A DNA stretch of 64,000 nt from positions 744,001 through 808,000 of the forward strand of contig NZ_QEXM01000043.1 of assembly GCF_004127445.1 (NCBI RefSeq). Reading direction: 5' to 3'. The stretch comes from Streptomyces alfalfae (GTDB lineage Bacteria > Actinomycetota > Actinomycetes > Streptomycetales > Streptomycetaceae). Below, piece after piece: positions 54,353 through 63,331 of the stretch; position 1 is the first letter of the stretch; each line of letters starts with the position of its first letter. Position numbers and translations under genes: made by a program. The notes under the pieces were generated by a model, which saw nothing but the letters and a program-made list of their open reading frames with translations, was not told where the DNA came from and did not search any database.

Positions 54353-55498
54353 TCAGCCGACGATCGCCATCTCGCGGGCGGTGGTGTTCAGGCGCCGCCC
54401 GCCGTCGGCCGTGACGGTCACGATGTCCTCGATGCGCACGCCGAAGCGGCCCGGCAGATAGACGCCGGGCTCCACGGAGAAGCACATGCCGGGGACGAGC
54501 GGCCGCTGCTCGCCCTCGATCATGTAGGGCGGCTCATGGGTCGTGACGCCGATGCCGTGGCCCGTGCGGTGGATGAAGTACGCCCCGTAGCCCGCGTCGT
54601 CGATCACGGCGCGTGCCGCGCGGTCCACGTCCTGGCACGCCGCGCCCGGCCGCACCGCCGCGCACCCGGCGGCCTGCGCCTCGCGCACGATGTCGTGGAC
54701 GCGGCGCTCCTCCTCGGTCGGCTCACCCACGTGGACCGTGCGGGAGGTGTCCGAGCCGTAGCCGTGCAGGAGACCGCCGAAGTCGAGGACGACCATGTCG
54801 CCGTCCTCGATGACGCGCTCGCCCGCCTCGTGGTGCGGGTTGGCGCCGTTGGGCCCCGACCCCACGACGGTGAAGTCGACCCGCGAGTGCCCGAACCGCC
54901 GCAGCAGCTCCGCCAGATCGGCGGCCACATCGGTCTCCCTGCGGCCCGCGAAGGGAACCTTCACGATCTCCTCGTACGCCGCGTCGGCCGCCGCGCCCGC
55001 CGCCGCGAGGCGGCGCAGCTCGGCGTCGTCCTTGACCGCGCGGAGCATCGGCAGCGCCTCGGTGAGGGACACGTACGAGGTGCCGGGCAGCGCCTTCTGG
55101 AAGCCGAGCAGATGCATGGCCCAGGCGTTGTCGCTCACCCCGAAGCGGCCCGCCACGTCGAGGAGCGGCGCGGTGACGGCGTACGGGTCCTTGCCGTCGG
55201 TCCAGTCCCGCAGCGTCAGCGCGGGCGCGCCCACGGCCCGTGCGGCGTCCGGGGCCTCAAGGGCCGGTACGACGAGGACGGGGTCCTGCCCCGCGGCGAG
55301 GACGAGGAGGGTCAGGCGCTCGGTGGCGGCCGTCGGCCGGTAGCCGGTGAGCCAGTCGAGGTCGGGCCCCGGGGCGACGAGGAGACCCGCGAGGCCGGCG
55401 TCGGCGGCCTCGGCGGCGGCGCGCTCCATGCGGGCCCGGTAGTCGTCGGCGGTGAAGGGCTCGGGGGCGCCGTCCGTGAGGTGCTTGTCGGTGTCCAC
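54353..55498 (-). CDS. M24 metallopeptidase, Xaa-Pro aminopeptidase type
   Basis: A 381-residue cytoplasmic peptidase with a creatinase-like N-domain and a pita-bread catalytic domain. Metal ligands are in VVLDFGGLLHGYGSD (two Asp), RTGHGIGVTTHE (His), FSVEPGVYL (Glu) and VRIEDIV (Glu). It probably removes N-terminal residues before proline. The start is GTG 55498. It is convergent with treZ, 15 bases apart. Confidence 0.93.
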   Translation of the reverse strand: MDTDKHLTDGAPEPFTADDYRARMERAAAEAADAGLAGLLVAPGPDLDWLTGYRPTAATERLTLLVLAAGQDPVLVVPALEAPDAARAVGAPALTLRDWTDGKDPYAVTAPLLDVAGRFGVSDNAWAMHLLGFQKALPGTSYVSLTEALPMLRAVKDDAELRRLAAAGAAADAAYEEIVKVPFAGRRETDVAADLAELLRRFGHSRVDFTVVGSGPNGANPHHEAGERVIEDGDMVVLDFGGLLHGYGSDTSRTVHVGEPTEEERRVHDIVREAQAAGCAAVRPGAACQDVDRAARAVIDDAGYGAYFIHRTGHGIGVTTHEPPYMIEGEQRPLVPGMCFSVEPGVYLPGRFGVRIEDIVTVTADGGRRLNTTAREMAIVG

Positions 55499-55558
55499 GT
55501 CGGCATCCTGCCCGCGGTCGCCCGCGCCCGCGAGCCGGTTTCCCCCCAGGGGCGTCTG

Positions 55559-56488
55559 TCAGGTGACGACGCCCGGCCTGACCAGCAGGATCTGCCGCTC
55601 CCCCGTGGCGTGGCGGACCGTCAGGGTCACCGGCTCGCCCGGCCGCAGGGCGGCGACCCTCGCGGCCAGACCGGCCGCGGAGCCGATGCGGGACCCGCCG
55701 AGGGCGAGCAGGGTGTCCCCGCGTACGAGGCCCGCGCTGTGGCCGGGCCCCGGCACGTGGACGCCGACGACGAGGGCGCCGGGGCCGCGGGGCGCGTCCA
55801 CGACTTCGACGCCGAGGGTGGCGGTGCGGGCGGGGAGTGAGGGGGCTGACCGGGCTTGAGGGGTCCGTGGGATTCCGGAGGCTTGGGGAGCCTCGGGGTT
55901 CTTCGACTCCTGGGCGTTCTGAGCGGTTCGAGGGGCTCTGGGACTCTGGGGAGCTCGCGGTGTCGTCCGAGCCTGTCCGGCACGAGGGGGCCGCGGGGGC
56001 TGCGAGGCACGCGGCGTCTTCGGCTTCCGGGCGGCGGCCGGAGCCGCGTCGCTCATGGCCTCGGACCCCGCGGCCCCGGCTCCCGTGGGCTCCGCCTTCT
56101 CCCCCGCGGTCTTCCCGACGCCGCCGGAGGCCAGTGCCCCCCATGTCTCCCCCGGCCCGCCGAGCCCGATGACCGTGGCGCCGACGGCTCCGATGCCGAC
56201 CCCGCAGAGCACCAGCAGGACGGCGACGGCCAGACCGCAGAGCACGGTCACGGAGCGCCTGCGACGACGCCACCCGAGGGCGGCGTCACGGCTCCGGGGG
56301 GCGGGCGTGCCTGTGGCCGTACGGGTGCCGGCACTGGTACCGGCACCCGTACTCGTACCCGTGCCGGTACCCGTTCCAGTGCCGAAACGGGTACCGCTGC
56401 CGGTACCCGTGCTCGTACCCATACCCGAGCCCGCGCCGGAAGGTTCCTGTCCCGGCATCGGCTTCGGCCTCAACGCGCTGTGCTCCAT
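55559..56488 (-). CDS. membrane-anchored PDZ-domain protein with low-complexity N-terminus
   Basis: A 309-residue protein. A Gly/Thr-rich cytoplasmic head (about residues 20-60), one transmembrane helix (about 80-107, TVLCGLAVAVLLVLCGVGIG), a Pro/Ala/Arg-rich linker, and a C-terminal PDZ domain (about 225-309, GVHVPGPGHSAGLVRGDTLL and VTLTVRHATGERQILLV). No protease domain is present, so it is a PDZ scaffold or regulator facing the exterior. GGAGG precedes ATG 56488. Function unknown. Confidence 0.75.
   Translation of the reverse strand: MEHSALRPKPMPGQEPSGAGSGMGTSTGTGSGTRFGTGTGTGTGTSTGAGTSAGTRTATGTPAPRSRDAALGWRRRRRSVTVLCGLAVAVLLVLCGVGIGAVGATVIGLGGPGETWGALASGGVGKTAGEKAEPTGAGAAGSEAMSDAAPAAARKPKTPRASQPPRPPRAGQARTTPRAPQSPRAPRTAQNAQESKNPEAPQASGIPRTPQARSAPSLPARTATLGVEVVDAPRGPGALVVGVHVPGPGHSAGLVRGDTLLALGGSRIGSAAGLAARVAALRPGEPVTLTVRHATGERQILLVRPGVVT
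56320..56433. repeat. GGTACC/CCGGTA-type low-complexity repeat
   Basis: A degenerate hexamer pattern (CCGGTACCCGTACC and variants, many GTACC cores) encodes the Gly-Thr run of the PDZ protein. It is likely unstable in copy number. Confidence 0.7.
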
Positions 56489-56537
56489 GGCTCGCCTCCG
56501 GCCACAGCCCTACCCTGCGCGCCCCCGCGGTGACGCC

Positions 56538-57407
56538 TCACGAACGGGTGACGTCCAGGCGTGCGGCGAGCTCGGCCGCCGCCCCGCGCAGGGCCCCCGC
56601 GTGCAGCAACTCCGTGCGGTGGACGACGCGGGGCGCCGTCAGGGGCACGGCGACCGTGCCCGCCGCCGCGCGGGCGGCCGAGAGCGGCAGCAGGGCCAGG
56701 CCGTGGCCCGCGGCGGCCAGGGTGGCGAGGGTGCGCAGGTCGGCGCCGTCATAGCGCAGGGTGGGCCGAAAGCCCGCCGAGCCGTTGGCGGTGCGGAGCC
56801 GGTCGAGGGGCAGGGCGGCGCCCGGCGCGTCGAGCCAGCGGGCGTCGACGAGGTCACCGAGGCGCAGGCCGTCGCGGCTCGCGAGGGGGTGGCCCTCGGG
56901 GAGCAGGACGGCCACGGGTTCCTCGGCGACGCCGCGCGCGGTGAGCGGCGCGACGTCGGGGAGGTTCAGCGGGTCGCTGGGCGCGGCGAGGCCGTCGACC
57001 AGGCCGAGGTCGGCGGCGCCGCTCGCGACGGCCGCGGGGACCTCGTCGCGGGGCAGCACGGTCAGGGTGACGCCCGCGTGGGGCAGTGCCCCGGCCGTGC
57101 GGCGGTCGAGCGCGGTCGCGGTGACGGCGAGGGTCAGGCCCTGGGCGGGGGTGGCGGCGATGCGGACGACCTCGGCGCGCGCCGCCTCAAGCCGCAGCAG
57201 GAGGGGCCTCGCGTGTTCCAGGAGCCGGGCTCCCGCGGCGGTCGGCGCCACGGGGCGGCGGGTGAGCAGGGCGGTTTTGAGGTCCTGCTCCAGGGCGGCG
57301 ATGTGCTGGGAGACGGCGGACTGGGTGTAGCCGAGTTCTCGGGCGGCCTCGGAGAAGGAGGCGAGGCGGGCCACCGTCACGTAGGTGCGCAGCAGATGCG
57401 GGTCCAT
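56538..57407 (-). CDS. LysR-family transcriptional regulator
   Basis: A 289-residue regulator. Winged helix about residues 1-60 (LLRTYVTVARLASFSEAARE and YTQSAVSQHIAALEQDL), then a periplasmic-binding-like effector domain. ATG 57407 is chosen because LysR proteins begin about there; the frame is open to 57455. It is divergent from the amidotransferase gene with a canonical LysR box between them, so it probably controls that gene and itself. Confidence 0.93.
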   Translation of the reverse strand: MDPHLLRTYVTVARLASFSEAARELGYTQSAVSQHIAALEQDLKTALLTRRPVAPTAAGARLLEHARPLLLRLEAARAEVVRIAATPAQGLTLAVTATALDRRTAGALPHAGVTLTVLPRDEVPAAVASGAADLGLVDGLAAPSDPLNLPDVAPLTARGVAEEPVAVLLPEGHPLASRDGLRLGDLVDARWLDAPGAALPLDRLRTANGSAGFRPTLRYDGADLRTLATLAAAGHGLALLPLSAARAAAGTVAVPLTAPRVVHRTELLHAGALRGAAAELAARLDVTRS

Positions 57408-57428
57408 GGGCGCAAGCATCGCGCACGG

Positions 57429-57445
57429 CATCAGCAACGCTGATG
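57429..57445. promoter_or_regulatory. LysR box
   Basis: CATCAGC-AAC-GCTGATG is a perfect palindrome containing ATC-N9-GAT and the T-N11-A core of LysR sites. It lies 21 bases upstream of the LysR ATG and between the two divergent genes. Confidence 0.78.
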
Positions 57446-57502
57446 GGTGGTGCACGGTTCATCGTTGGACGTGAAAGGCGGGCCGGACCGAGGATGAGCG
57501 AC

Positions 57503-58255
57503 ATGACCACGGCTCCCCGCACCGCGCCCGCCCGTGTCGCCCTCGTGGGCGACCGCTCCCCCGACGTCACGTCCCACACCCGCGTACCGCTCCTGCTGGA
57601 CGCGCTCGCCACCCGCGAGGGCCTGTTCCTCGACGCGTACTGGATCGGGACCGAGGACGCAAAGGAGCCCGGCGCCGTACGGGGCTTCGACGCGGTGTGG
57701 GTGCTGCCCGGCAGCCCCTACCGCAGCGAGGCGGGCGCGCTGGCCGCCATCCGCACGGCCCGCGAGGACGGCGTGCCGTTCCTCGGGACCTGCGGCGGGT
57801 TCCAGCACACGCTGCTGGAGTTCGCGCGCGACGTCTGCGGACTCACCGATGTCGCGCACGCCGAGAACGACCCGGACGCCGCCGACCTGCTCATCGCGCC
57901 GCTCGCCTGCTCCCTGGTCGGCCACGAGGGGACGGTGACGCTCACGCCGGGTTCGCTCGCCGAGTCCGTCATCGGGGCGTCCTCCTCGGTCGAGCGCTAC
58001 CACTGTTCTTACGGGCCCGGCGCCCATCTGGACACCCTGCGCGCGCACGGCCTGCGCTTCACCGGAGCGGACGGGTCGGGTCAGGCGCGGATCGCCGAAC
58101 TGCCGGGCCACCCCTTCTTCCTGGCCACGCTCTTCCAGCCCGAGCTGGCCGGTGACGGCTCGCGTCCGCACCCCGTCGTGCGGGCGCTGGCGCGAGCCGC
58201 CGTCGACCACGCGCGCGTGGCGGCCGGGGAGCCGGCGCTCAGCGCGGCCCGCTGA
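57503..58255 (+). CDS. CTP-synthase C-terminal-like class I glutamine amidotransferase protein
   Basis: A 250-residue protein of the group annotated as CTP synthase C-terminal region-related. The nucleophile elbow FLGTCGGFQHTLLEF has a Cys. The usual catalytic His-Pro-Glu is read here as LFQPEL, with Gln in place of His, so amidotransferase activity is doubtful. There is no synthetase domain. ATG 57503 with AGGA eight bases upstream is preferred; ATG 57494 adds three residues. It is controlled by the divergent LysR gene and ends 17 bases inside the geosmin synthase gene. Confidence 0.82.
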   Translation: MTTAPRTAPARVALVGDRSPDVTSHTRVPLLLDALATREGLFLDAYWIGTEDAKEPGAVRGFDAVWVLPGSPYRSEAGALAAIRTAREDGVPFLGTCGGFQHTLLEFARDVCGLTDVAHAENDPDAADLLIAPLACSLVGHEGTVTLTPGSLAESVIGASSSVERYHCSYGPGAHLDTLRAHGLRFTGADGSGQARIAELPGHPFFLATLFQPELAGDGSRPHPVVRALARAAVDHARVAAGEPALSAAR

Positions 58256-60404
58256 GCGCGGGGGCCCTCGGCGCCAGGTCGGGCACGAAGCCGTGGGCCC
58301 GCCGGGCGAGGTCCTCGGCGCCGTACCGCCGGCAGCCGCGGTGCCAGTTGAGGATGCCGGAGAGCCAGTTCCGCAGCTCCTGCACGTAGCCGTCCATGGT
58401 GGCGCGTGCCTCGGCGGAGAGGGCGAAGTCCTCGTACAGGACGGGGAACTCGTGCTCGGCGACGTGCTGGAACTGCCGCATGCGCTGGGTCATCAGATCG
58501 TGCACGACGCCGAGCGCGGTCGGGTAGTCGCAGCCGAAGAAGTTCTGCACGACCAGGATGCCGTTGTGGATCTCGCCCTCGTACTCGATCTCCTTCTGGT
58601 ACGAGAACACGTCGTTCAGGAGCATCGCGTAGTCCATGGCGGCGTTCTCCAGGGACTTGACGGGGCCGCTGCGGTAGACCCGGGGCGGCACCGCGGGGCC
58701 GTGGCCCATGCGGCACAGGCTCATGGTGAGCTGGGAGCCGAAGGTGGCGCGGCGCATCTCCAGGTAGTCGACGGGGTCAGGGATACGGTTCTGCAGCTGG
58801 TTGGCCAGCTCCCACAGCCAGCTCTCCGTCATGACGACGACGGTGTCCTTGACGGTCTCGCGCTGCCGCGCGGTCATGTTCCGCGTGGTGCGCCGCCACA
58901 GGTCGGTGAGGCCGCGCTCCATGCCGTTCACGGGGACGGTGACGGCCTCGTCCCCGATCGGCATGCATCCGGCCAGGCGTTCGGTGCAGGTCCTCGCGGC
59001 GGCGAAGTCGCGGCGGTGCCCGAAGACGAGGGGGTAGTAGTCGTCGCCGTAGGTGCCCCAGGCGAGCCACTGCGAGCCGAGGTCGAGGGCTTCGGGCGTG
59101 CCGTCCGGGTCGATGCCCGCCGCGCACAGCGGGAGGTCGTAGGCGTCGAGCTTGTCCTCGTCCCAGACGCCCTCCGCGAGGATGCCCATGGCGTGCGACC
59201 AGGTGGTGACGTGCCGCCGGGCGGCGTCCAGGTGGGAGTTGAGGCGCAGCGGGAACGGCATCCGGAAGTCGGGGAGCAGCGAGGGCCCCACCTTCTGGAA
59301 CGGCACGTGTGTGAAGGCGCGGACCCTTTCCGCCCCCGTGGAGGCGAGCAGCGCGCCGATGTCGGCGGCGGAGGCGCCGAGGCCGGTGGGCCCGGCCGGC
59401 GGCGACGTGCCGAGTGCGCCCTCGTTCATGTACCGGCTGGAGCGCAGGTGCCAGTCGTGGCCACCGGTCTGCCAGTCCTGGAGCCCTCGCGTGTACGCGG
59501 CCACGGCGGCGGTCTCGGCCGGCGTGAGGCCCTTGTCCAGGGCCAGGGCGGGCACTTCGGTGACGGCGGTGTGCTCGAACTGGTGCATGCGCGAGGTGAG
59601 GATGTCGTTGACCGTGTCGGCGGCCTCCTGCGTCGTGCAGCCGAAGAAGGTCTCCAGGACGAGCACGCCGTTGCTGAGTTCGCCCTCGTCCTGGACCTCG
59701 CGCTGGTAGGAGAAGAGGTCGTTGCGCAGATGGACGGCGTCGGCGAACGTCTCCATGAGGACCCGCAGCGGCCTGGTCCCCGCCACGGCCGCGGGGACCT
59801 CCGCGGTCGCGTACTCCACGAGCCCCGCCGACCAGGGGGCGCCGCCCACCTTGCGGCGCATCTCGATGTACTCGACGGGGTTGGCGACCCGGCCCTCGTT
59901 GATGTTCGACAGCTCCCACAGGGACTCGTCGAGCAGGTGCCCGGTGGACTCGGCGAAGCGGCGGCGCCAGTCGGCGGACATCGCCGGCACCGTGCGGGCC
60001 CACAGGTCGGCGAGGCCCGCCTCCACGGGGTTCCGCGGCTCGGGTAAGGGGGCCGTGAGGTCCATCGGCATGAAGAGGGGCAGGCGGTCCAGGTGGGCCT
60101 TGCCCGCCGCGCGGTCCTGGCTGCGCTTGTACATGTCGAGGAAGTGGTCGTCGAAGAAGAAGACCCACACGTACCAGTCGGTGATCAGGGACAGTGCGGG
60201 GCCGTCGCAGTCGGGGTGGGTGTACGCGCACAACAGGCCGTAGTCGTGCGCGTCGAGGTCGCTCTGCTCCCAGACGCCGGAGCCCTCCAGCATGCCCATG
60301 TCGCGCGCCCACCGCGTGGAGTGCGCGCGCGCCTCCTCCAGGTGGGGGTTGAGCCGCGCCCGGTATGGCATGTAGAAGCTCGGCAGTTCGAACGGTTGCG
60401 TCAT
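58239..60404 (-). CDS. geoA: geosmin synthase (bifunctional germacradienol/geosmin terpene synthase)
   Basis: A 721-residue enzyme with two terpene-synthase domains. The N-terminal domain converts farnesyl diphosphate to germacradienol: metal motif D85DHFLD90 (often DDHFLE) and NSE motif N228DLFSYQRE236. The C-terminal domain (about 370-700) converts germacradienol to geosmin, with DDYYP and NDVFSYQKE. Codon 120 is TTA (60047-60045 on the minus strand), so production is bldA-dependent. It makes the earthy odorant during development. Convergent overlap of 17 bases with the amidotransferase gene. Confidence 0.97.
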   Translation of the reverse strand: MTQPFELPSFYMPYRARLNPHLEEARAHSTRWARDMGMLEGSGVWEQSDLDAHDYGLLCAYTHPDCDGPALSLITDWYVWVFFFDDHFLDMYKRSQDRAAGKAHLDRLPLFMPMDLTAPLPEPRNPVEAGLADLWARTVPAMSADWRRRFAESTGHLLDESLWELSNINEGRVANPVEYIEMRRKVGGAPWSAGLVEYATAEVPAAVAGTRPLRVLMETFADAVHLRNDLFSYQREVQDEGELSNGVLVLETFFGCTTQEAADTVNDILTSRMHQFEHTAVTEVPALALDKGLTPAETAAVAAYTRGLQDWQTGGHDWHLRSSRYMNEGALGTSPPAGPTGLGASAADIGALLASTGAERVRAFTHVPFQKVGPSLLPDFRMPFPLRLNSHLDAARRHVTTWSHAMGILAEGVWDEDKLDAYDLPLCAAGIDPDGTPEALDLGSQWLAWGTYGDDYYPLVFGHRRDFAAARTCTERLAGCMPIGDEAVTVPVNGMERGLTDLWRRTTRNMTARQRETVKDTVVVMTESWLWELANQLQNRIPDPVDYLEMRRATFGSQLTMSLCRMGHGPAVPPRVYRSGPVKSLENAAMDYAMLLNDVFSYQKEIEYEGEIHNGILVVQNFFGCDYPTALGVVHDLMTQRMRQFQHVAEHEFPVLYEDFALSAEARATMDGYVQELRNWLSGILNWHRGCRRYGAEDLARRAHGFVPDLAPRAPALSGPR

Positions 60405-60625
60405 GGCCCGGCCCTACCCGGGGCCCTCCGGCGCCATCCGCACGCCCGCGGATCATCGCACCATCGCGTGAACCGGGGGCGCGTCGAGGGCGCACGGGGA
60501 GCAGGCGCGGCGGCCCGGATGCGCCTGGCCGAGGCGTCGGTCCCCCAGTGAATCACCGGTTTCCCCCCGGGCCCTCGGCTCACGCCCCTAGGCTGCGGTG
60601 CACGCCCCCGGAAGGAACAGCCGCC

Positions 60626-61114
60626 ATGACCGATGTGCCGCCGCGCGCGGAACTGCTCCTCGCCCAAGAGGTCCCCGACGACCTCGCCGAGGAGCTCGTG
60701 GCCGCACTGTCCGCGCTCGGCGCTCCGCCCGCCCGGACCCGCCGCACGATCGGCCATCGCGGTGTCGCGGACATCCCCTGGGCGGTCCTGGTCTCCCTGC
60801 CGCTCCAGGCGTTCCTCGGCGGGCTCGGCGCGGAGGCGATGAAGGACGCGTACGCGTCGTTCAAGGGGCTCGTGCGGAAGGTGGCGCGCCCGGCGTCGCC
60901 CGCTCCCGACGGCCTCGGCGACGCGCGGGAGGCACGGCCGCTGCTGCTCCAGGACCCGGTGGGCGGGCTGGGCGTCGTCCTTGAGGCCGACCTGCCCGCC
61001 GAGGCGTACGAACGGCTCGTCGGGCTGGACCTGACGGCGTTCTCGGCGGGACCGCTGCACTATGACCGCGCCCAGGGACGCTGGCGCTCGGTCCTTGACG
61101 AGGCCGCCGGCTGA
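60626..61114 (+). CDS. small protein upstream of TPR-CHAT genes, function unknown
   Basis: A 162-residue protein beginning at ATG 60626 with GGAAGGA at a good distance. An initial alpha/beta region (LLLAQEVPDDLAEELVAALS) leads to a hydrophobic helix (IPWAVLVSLPLQAFLGGLGA) and an amphipathic stretch, MKDAYASFKGLVRKVAR. The second half has beta-rich sequence ending WRSVLDEAAG. The position ahead of TPR and CHAT genes, and the one hydrophobic segment, resemble effector-associated constant components of bacterial conflict systems; that resemblance is from memory and uncertain. Confidence 0.6.
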   Translation: MTDVPPRAELLLAQEVPDDLAEELVAALSALGAPPARTRRTIGHRGVADIPWAVLVSLPLQAFLGGLGAEAMKDAYASFKGLVRKVARPASPAPDGLGDAREARPLLLQDPVGGLGVVLEADLPAEAYERLVGLDLTAFSAGPLHYDRAQGRWRSVLDEAAG

Positions 61115-61147
61115 CCGCCGGCCGAAGGGCGCGGCGGAGCGTTCGCC

Positions 61148-63331
61148 GTGGAACGGGGGCTGACTGTGACTGCGCAGATCGCGGATGCGGAACCGGGCCG
61201 CGCGGAACAGGCGTGCGCCGACGGTGAGAAGGCCCTGGCCGCGGGCGACGGCGAGGCGGCGGAGGCGAGCTTCCGTGCGGCGTTGGCGGTGGCCGGGGAC
61301 GGGATCGGCGAAGCCCCCGCCCCGGACGGTGTCCTCTCCCCCGAGGCCGGCAAGCGGCGCGTCGCCGCGCGGGCCCGCACCGGGATCGGCCGGGTGCGGC
61401 TCGCCGCCGGGGAGTTCGAAGGGGCCGTATCGGAGTTCGAGCGGGCGCGGCGGCTGCGGCCCACGGCCGCGGGGCCGCTGCACTGGCTGGGGTGTGCCGC
61501 CGCGCACCGCGGTGACCTCGCCGCCGCCGAGCGCCATCTCACCGCCGCGCTGGCCTGCGCGGTCCCGCACGGCCGGAGCCTGGTGCAACGCGCCTACGTA
61601 CGGGCCCGCGCGGGTGACGCGGCAGCCGCCGTCGCCGACCTCCGCGAGGCGTCGCGCGGCGCACCTCTGGACGACGAGGCCCGCTGGCTGCTGGCCGCGC
61701 TGACGGGCCGCTCCGCCCGCGAAGTGGCCCTGCGGCTGCGCCGGGCGGCCCTCACCCTGCTGCTCGCCGGGAGCCGGGACGGGAAGGAGGGCCGGAGCGG
61801 GGACGGGAAGAGGGGCGGGGGCGGCGCCGCCACGTGGCGGCGGGCCTGCGCCCTCGTCGACGCCTCCCGGGGCCTCGACGGCGATCCCGGCGGCTTCGCC
61901 CCCCTGCACGCCGTGGTCCTCGTGCGCGGCGGTCGGCGCGCGGCGGCCGTGGAACTGCTCGACGCGGCGGTCCGGCGCGACCCCGCCGACCACCGCGTGT
62001 CCCACAGCCTGGCGCTCGCCCTGCTCCACTCCCCCGAGGACACCGACGGCCGGAAGTGGGAGCGGTGCGTCGCCGCGTGGGCGGCCGTCCTGCACGACGC
62101 GGGGTTCTGGGAGCGGCTGCGGGCCACCGCCGGGCGGCGGTACGGCGTCCCCGTGGAGGCCTCGCTCGTGCCCGTGGTGCGCGCCGGGCTGCGCGAGCTG
62201 ATCGAGCGGCGCATGCCCGAGGACGGCTCCGGGGCGCGGATCGCCCCGGGCTCGCTGCTCCGGCGCGAGGCCGACGCGGCGAAGCTGCTCGCGGCCGTGG
62301 GCGGCTTCCCGTCGGCCGACGGCGGCGGGGCGCCGCTGTTCTGCGGGCCGCTGCGGGTGGCGGAGCTGGGCAGGACCGCGGAGTTCGGGGCGTTCGCCGC
62401 CGCGCACGAGGCCCGCGCGCTCACGGCGGAGGCCGCCGCGCCGCCGGGGACCGCGGACGCGGGGCCCGCCCCGTCGGCGGCGCACGCCTCTCTCACGTAC
62501 GCCTTCTCCGAACTCGGGTTCGCGCAGCTGCTGCTGGGCCAGGGCAAGCCCGCCGACGCGCTCGCCGCCCTGACCGAGCTGCGCTGCCCCGGCTGCCGGG
62601 CGCGGGGCGCCGGCCCCGGCGGGGCGGCCGTGTGCGAGCCGGGGTGCGCGCGCTTCGACGAGCTGAACCCGGGGTACGCCGGGCTCGTGGACAAGCACCG
62701 CAGGCTCGTCCTGGACGCGCGCGGTCTCGCCCTGGAAGCGCGCCTCAGCATGGGGCGCGCCGAACTCCTCGCGGCACGCCCCGACTTCACGGCGGCCGCC
62801 GCGTACTGGCGCCGCGCCCTGGTCCACAGCCGTGAGATCGAGCGGTACCGCGAGACGCAGACCGCCATCGTCGACATGGCGCTCGGCGCGGCCCGCGCGG
62901 CCCACCACGGCGGGCGGCTGAGTCTCGCGGTGTCCACCCTGGAGACGACCCGTTCGGTGATCGGCGCCAATGCCCGCGGCCGCCTGGAGGGCCAGTTGGC
63001 GCGGGTGCTCGCCGATCGCGGCATCTCCGTGGCCAACGCGCAGGAGGAGCCGCTCGACGGGCCCGCCGCCGATCTGCGCCGCTCCGTCGCGTTCAACCCG
63101 CATCTGCTGCGGGCGCAGGTCAGCCTCGGCGTCGTGCTGCGCGGGCTCGCCGCGGCCCGCTGGGGCTCGGGCAGCCTCTCCGGCGCGCGGGCCGCCCTGC
63201 GGGAGGCCGTCGACCAGCTCACCGCCGCGCTCGCGCTCTTCCCCGACGACCCCGACCTGGAGGAGCAGCGCGAGGCCGCGATCGCCGATCTCGACCATGT
63301 GATGTGGCAGCCCGACGAGAGCGAGCAGTGA
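61148..63331 (+). CDS. TPR-repeat protein with Cys4 cluster
   Basis: A 727-residue soluble helical-repeat protein. TPR-like units are clear in the first 200 residues (GIGRVRLAAGEFEGAVSEFE, LGCAAAHRGDLAAAERHL and AYVRARAGDAAAAVADLREA) and again late (SLGVVLRGLAAARWGSGSLS). In the middle, C480-x2-C483-x12-C496-x3-C500 looks like a zinc-binding knuckle. The start is GTG 61148 (GGAG eight bases before) or GTG 61166 (GGGGG before). GTGA overlaps the next gene. It is probably the scaffold or sensor of the CHAT protein. Confidence 0.78.
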   Translation: MERGLTVTAQIADAEPGRAEQACADGEKALAAGDGEAAEASFRAALAVAGDGIGEAPAPDGVLSPEAGKRRVAARARTGIGRVRLAAGEFEGAVSEFERARRLRPTAAGPLHWLGCAAAHRGDLAAAERHLTAALACAVPHGRSLVQRAYVRARAGDAAAAVADLREASRGAPLDDEARWLLAALTGRSAREVALRLRRAALTLLLAGSRDGKEGRSGDGKRGGGGAATWRRACALVDASRGLDGDPGGFAPLHAVVLVRGGRRAAAVELLDAAVRRDPADHRVSHSLALALLHSPEDTDGRKWERCVAAWAAVLHDAGFWERLRATAGRRYGVPVEASLVPVVRAGLRELIERRMPEDGSGARIAPGSLLRREADAAKLLAAVGGFPSADGGGAPLFCGPLRVAELGRTAEFGAFAAAHEARALTAEAAAPPGTADAGPAPSAAHASLTYAFSELGFAQLLLGQGKPADALAALTELRCPGCRARGAGPGGAAVCEPGCARFDELNPGYAGLVDKHRRLVLDARGLALEARLSMGRAELLAARPDFTAAAAYWRRALVHSREIERYRETQTAIVDMALGAARAAHHGGRLSLAVSTLETTRSVIGANARGRLEGQLARVLADRGISVANAQEEPLDGPAADLRRSVAFNPHLLRAQVSLGVVLRGLAAARWGSGSLSGARAALREAVDQLTAALALFPDDPDLEEQREAAIADLDHVMWQPDESEQ

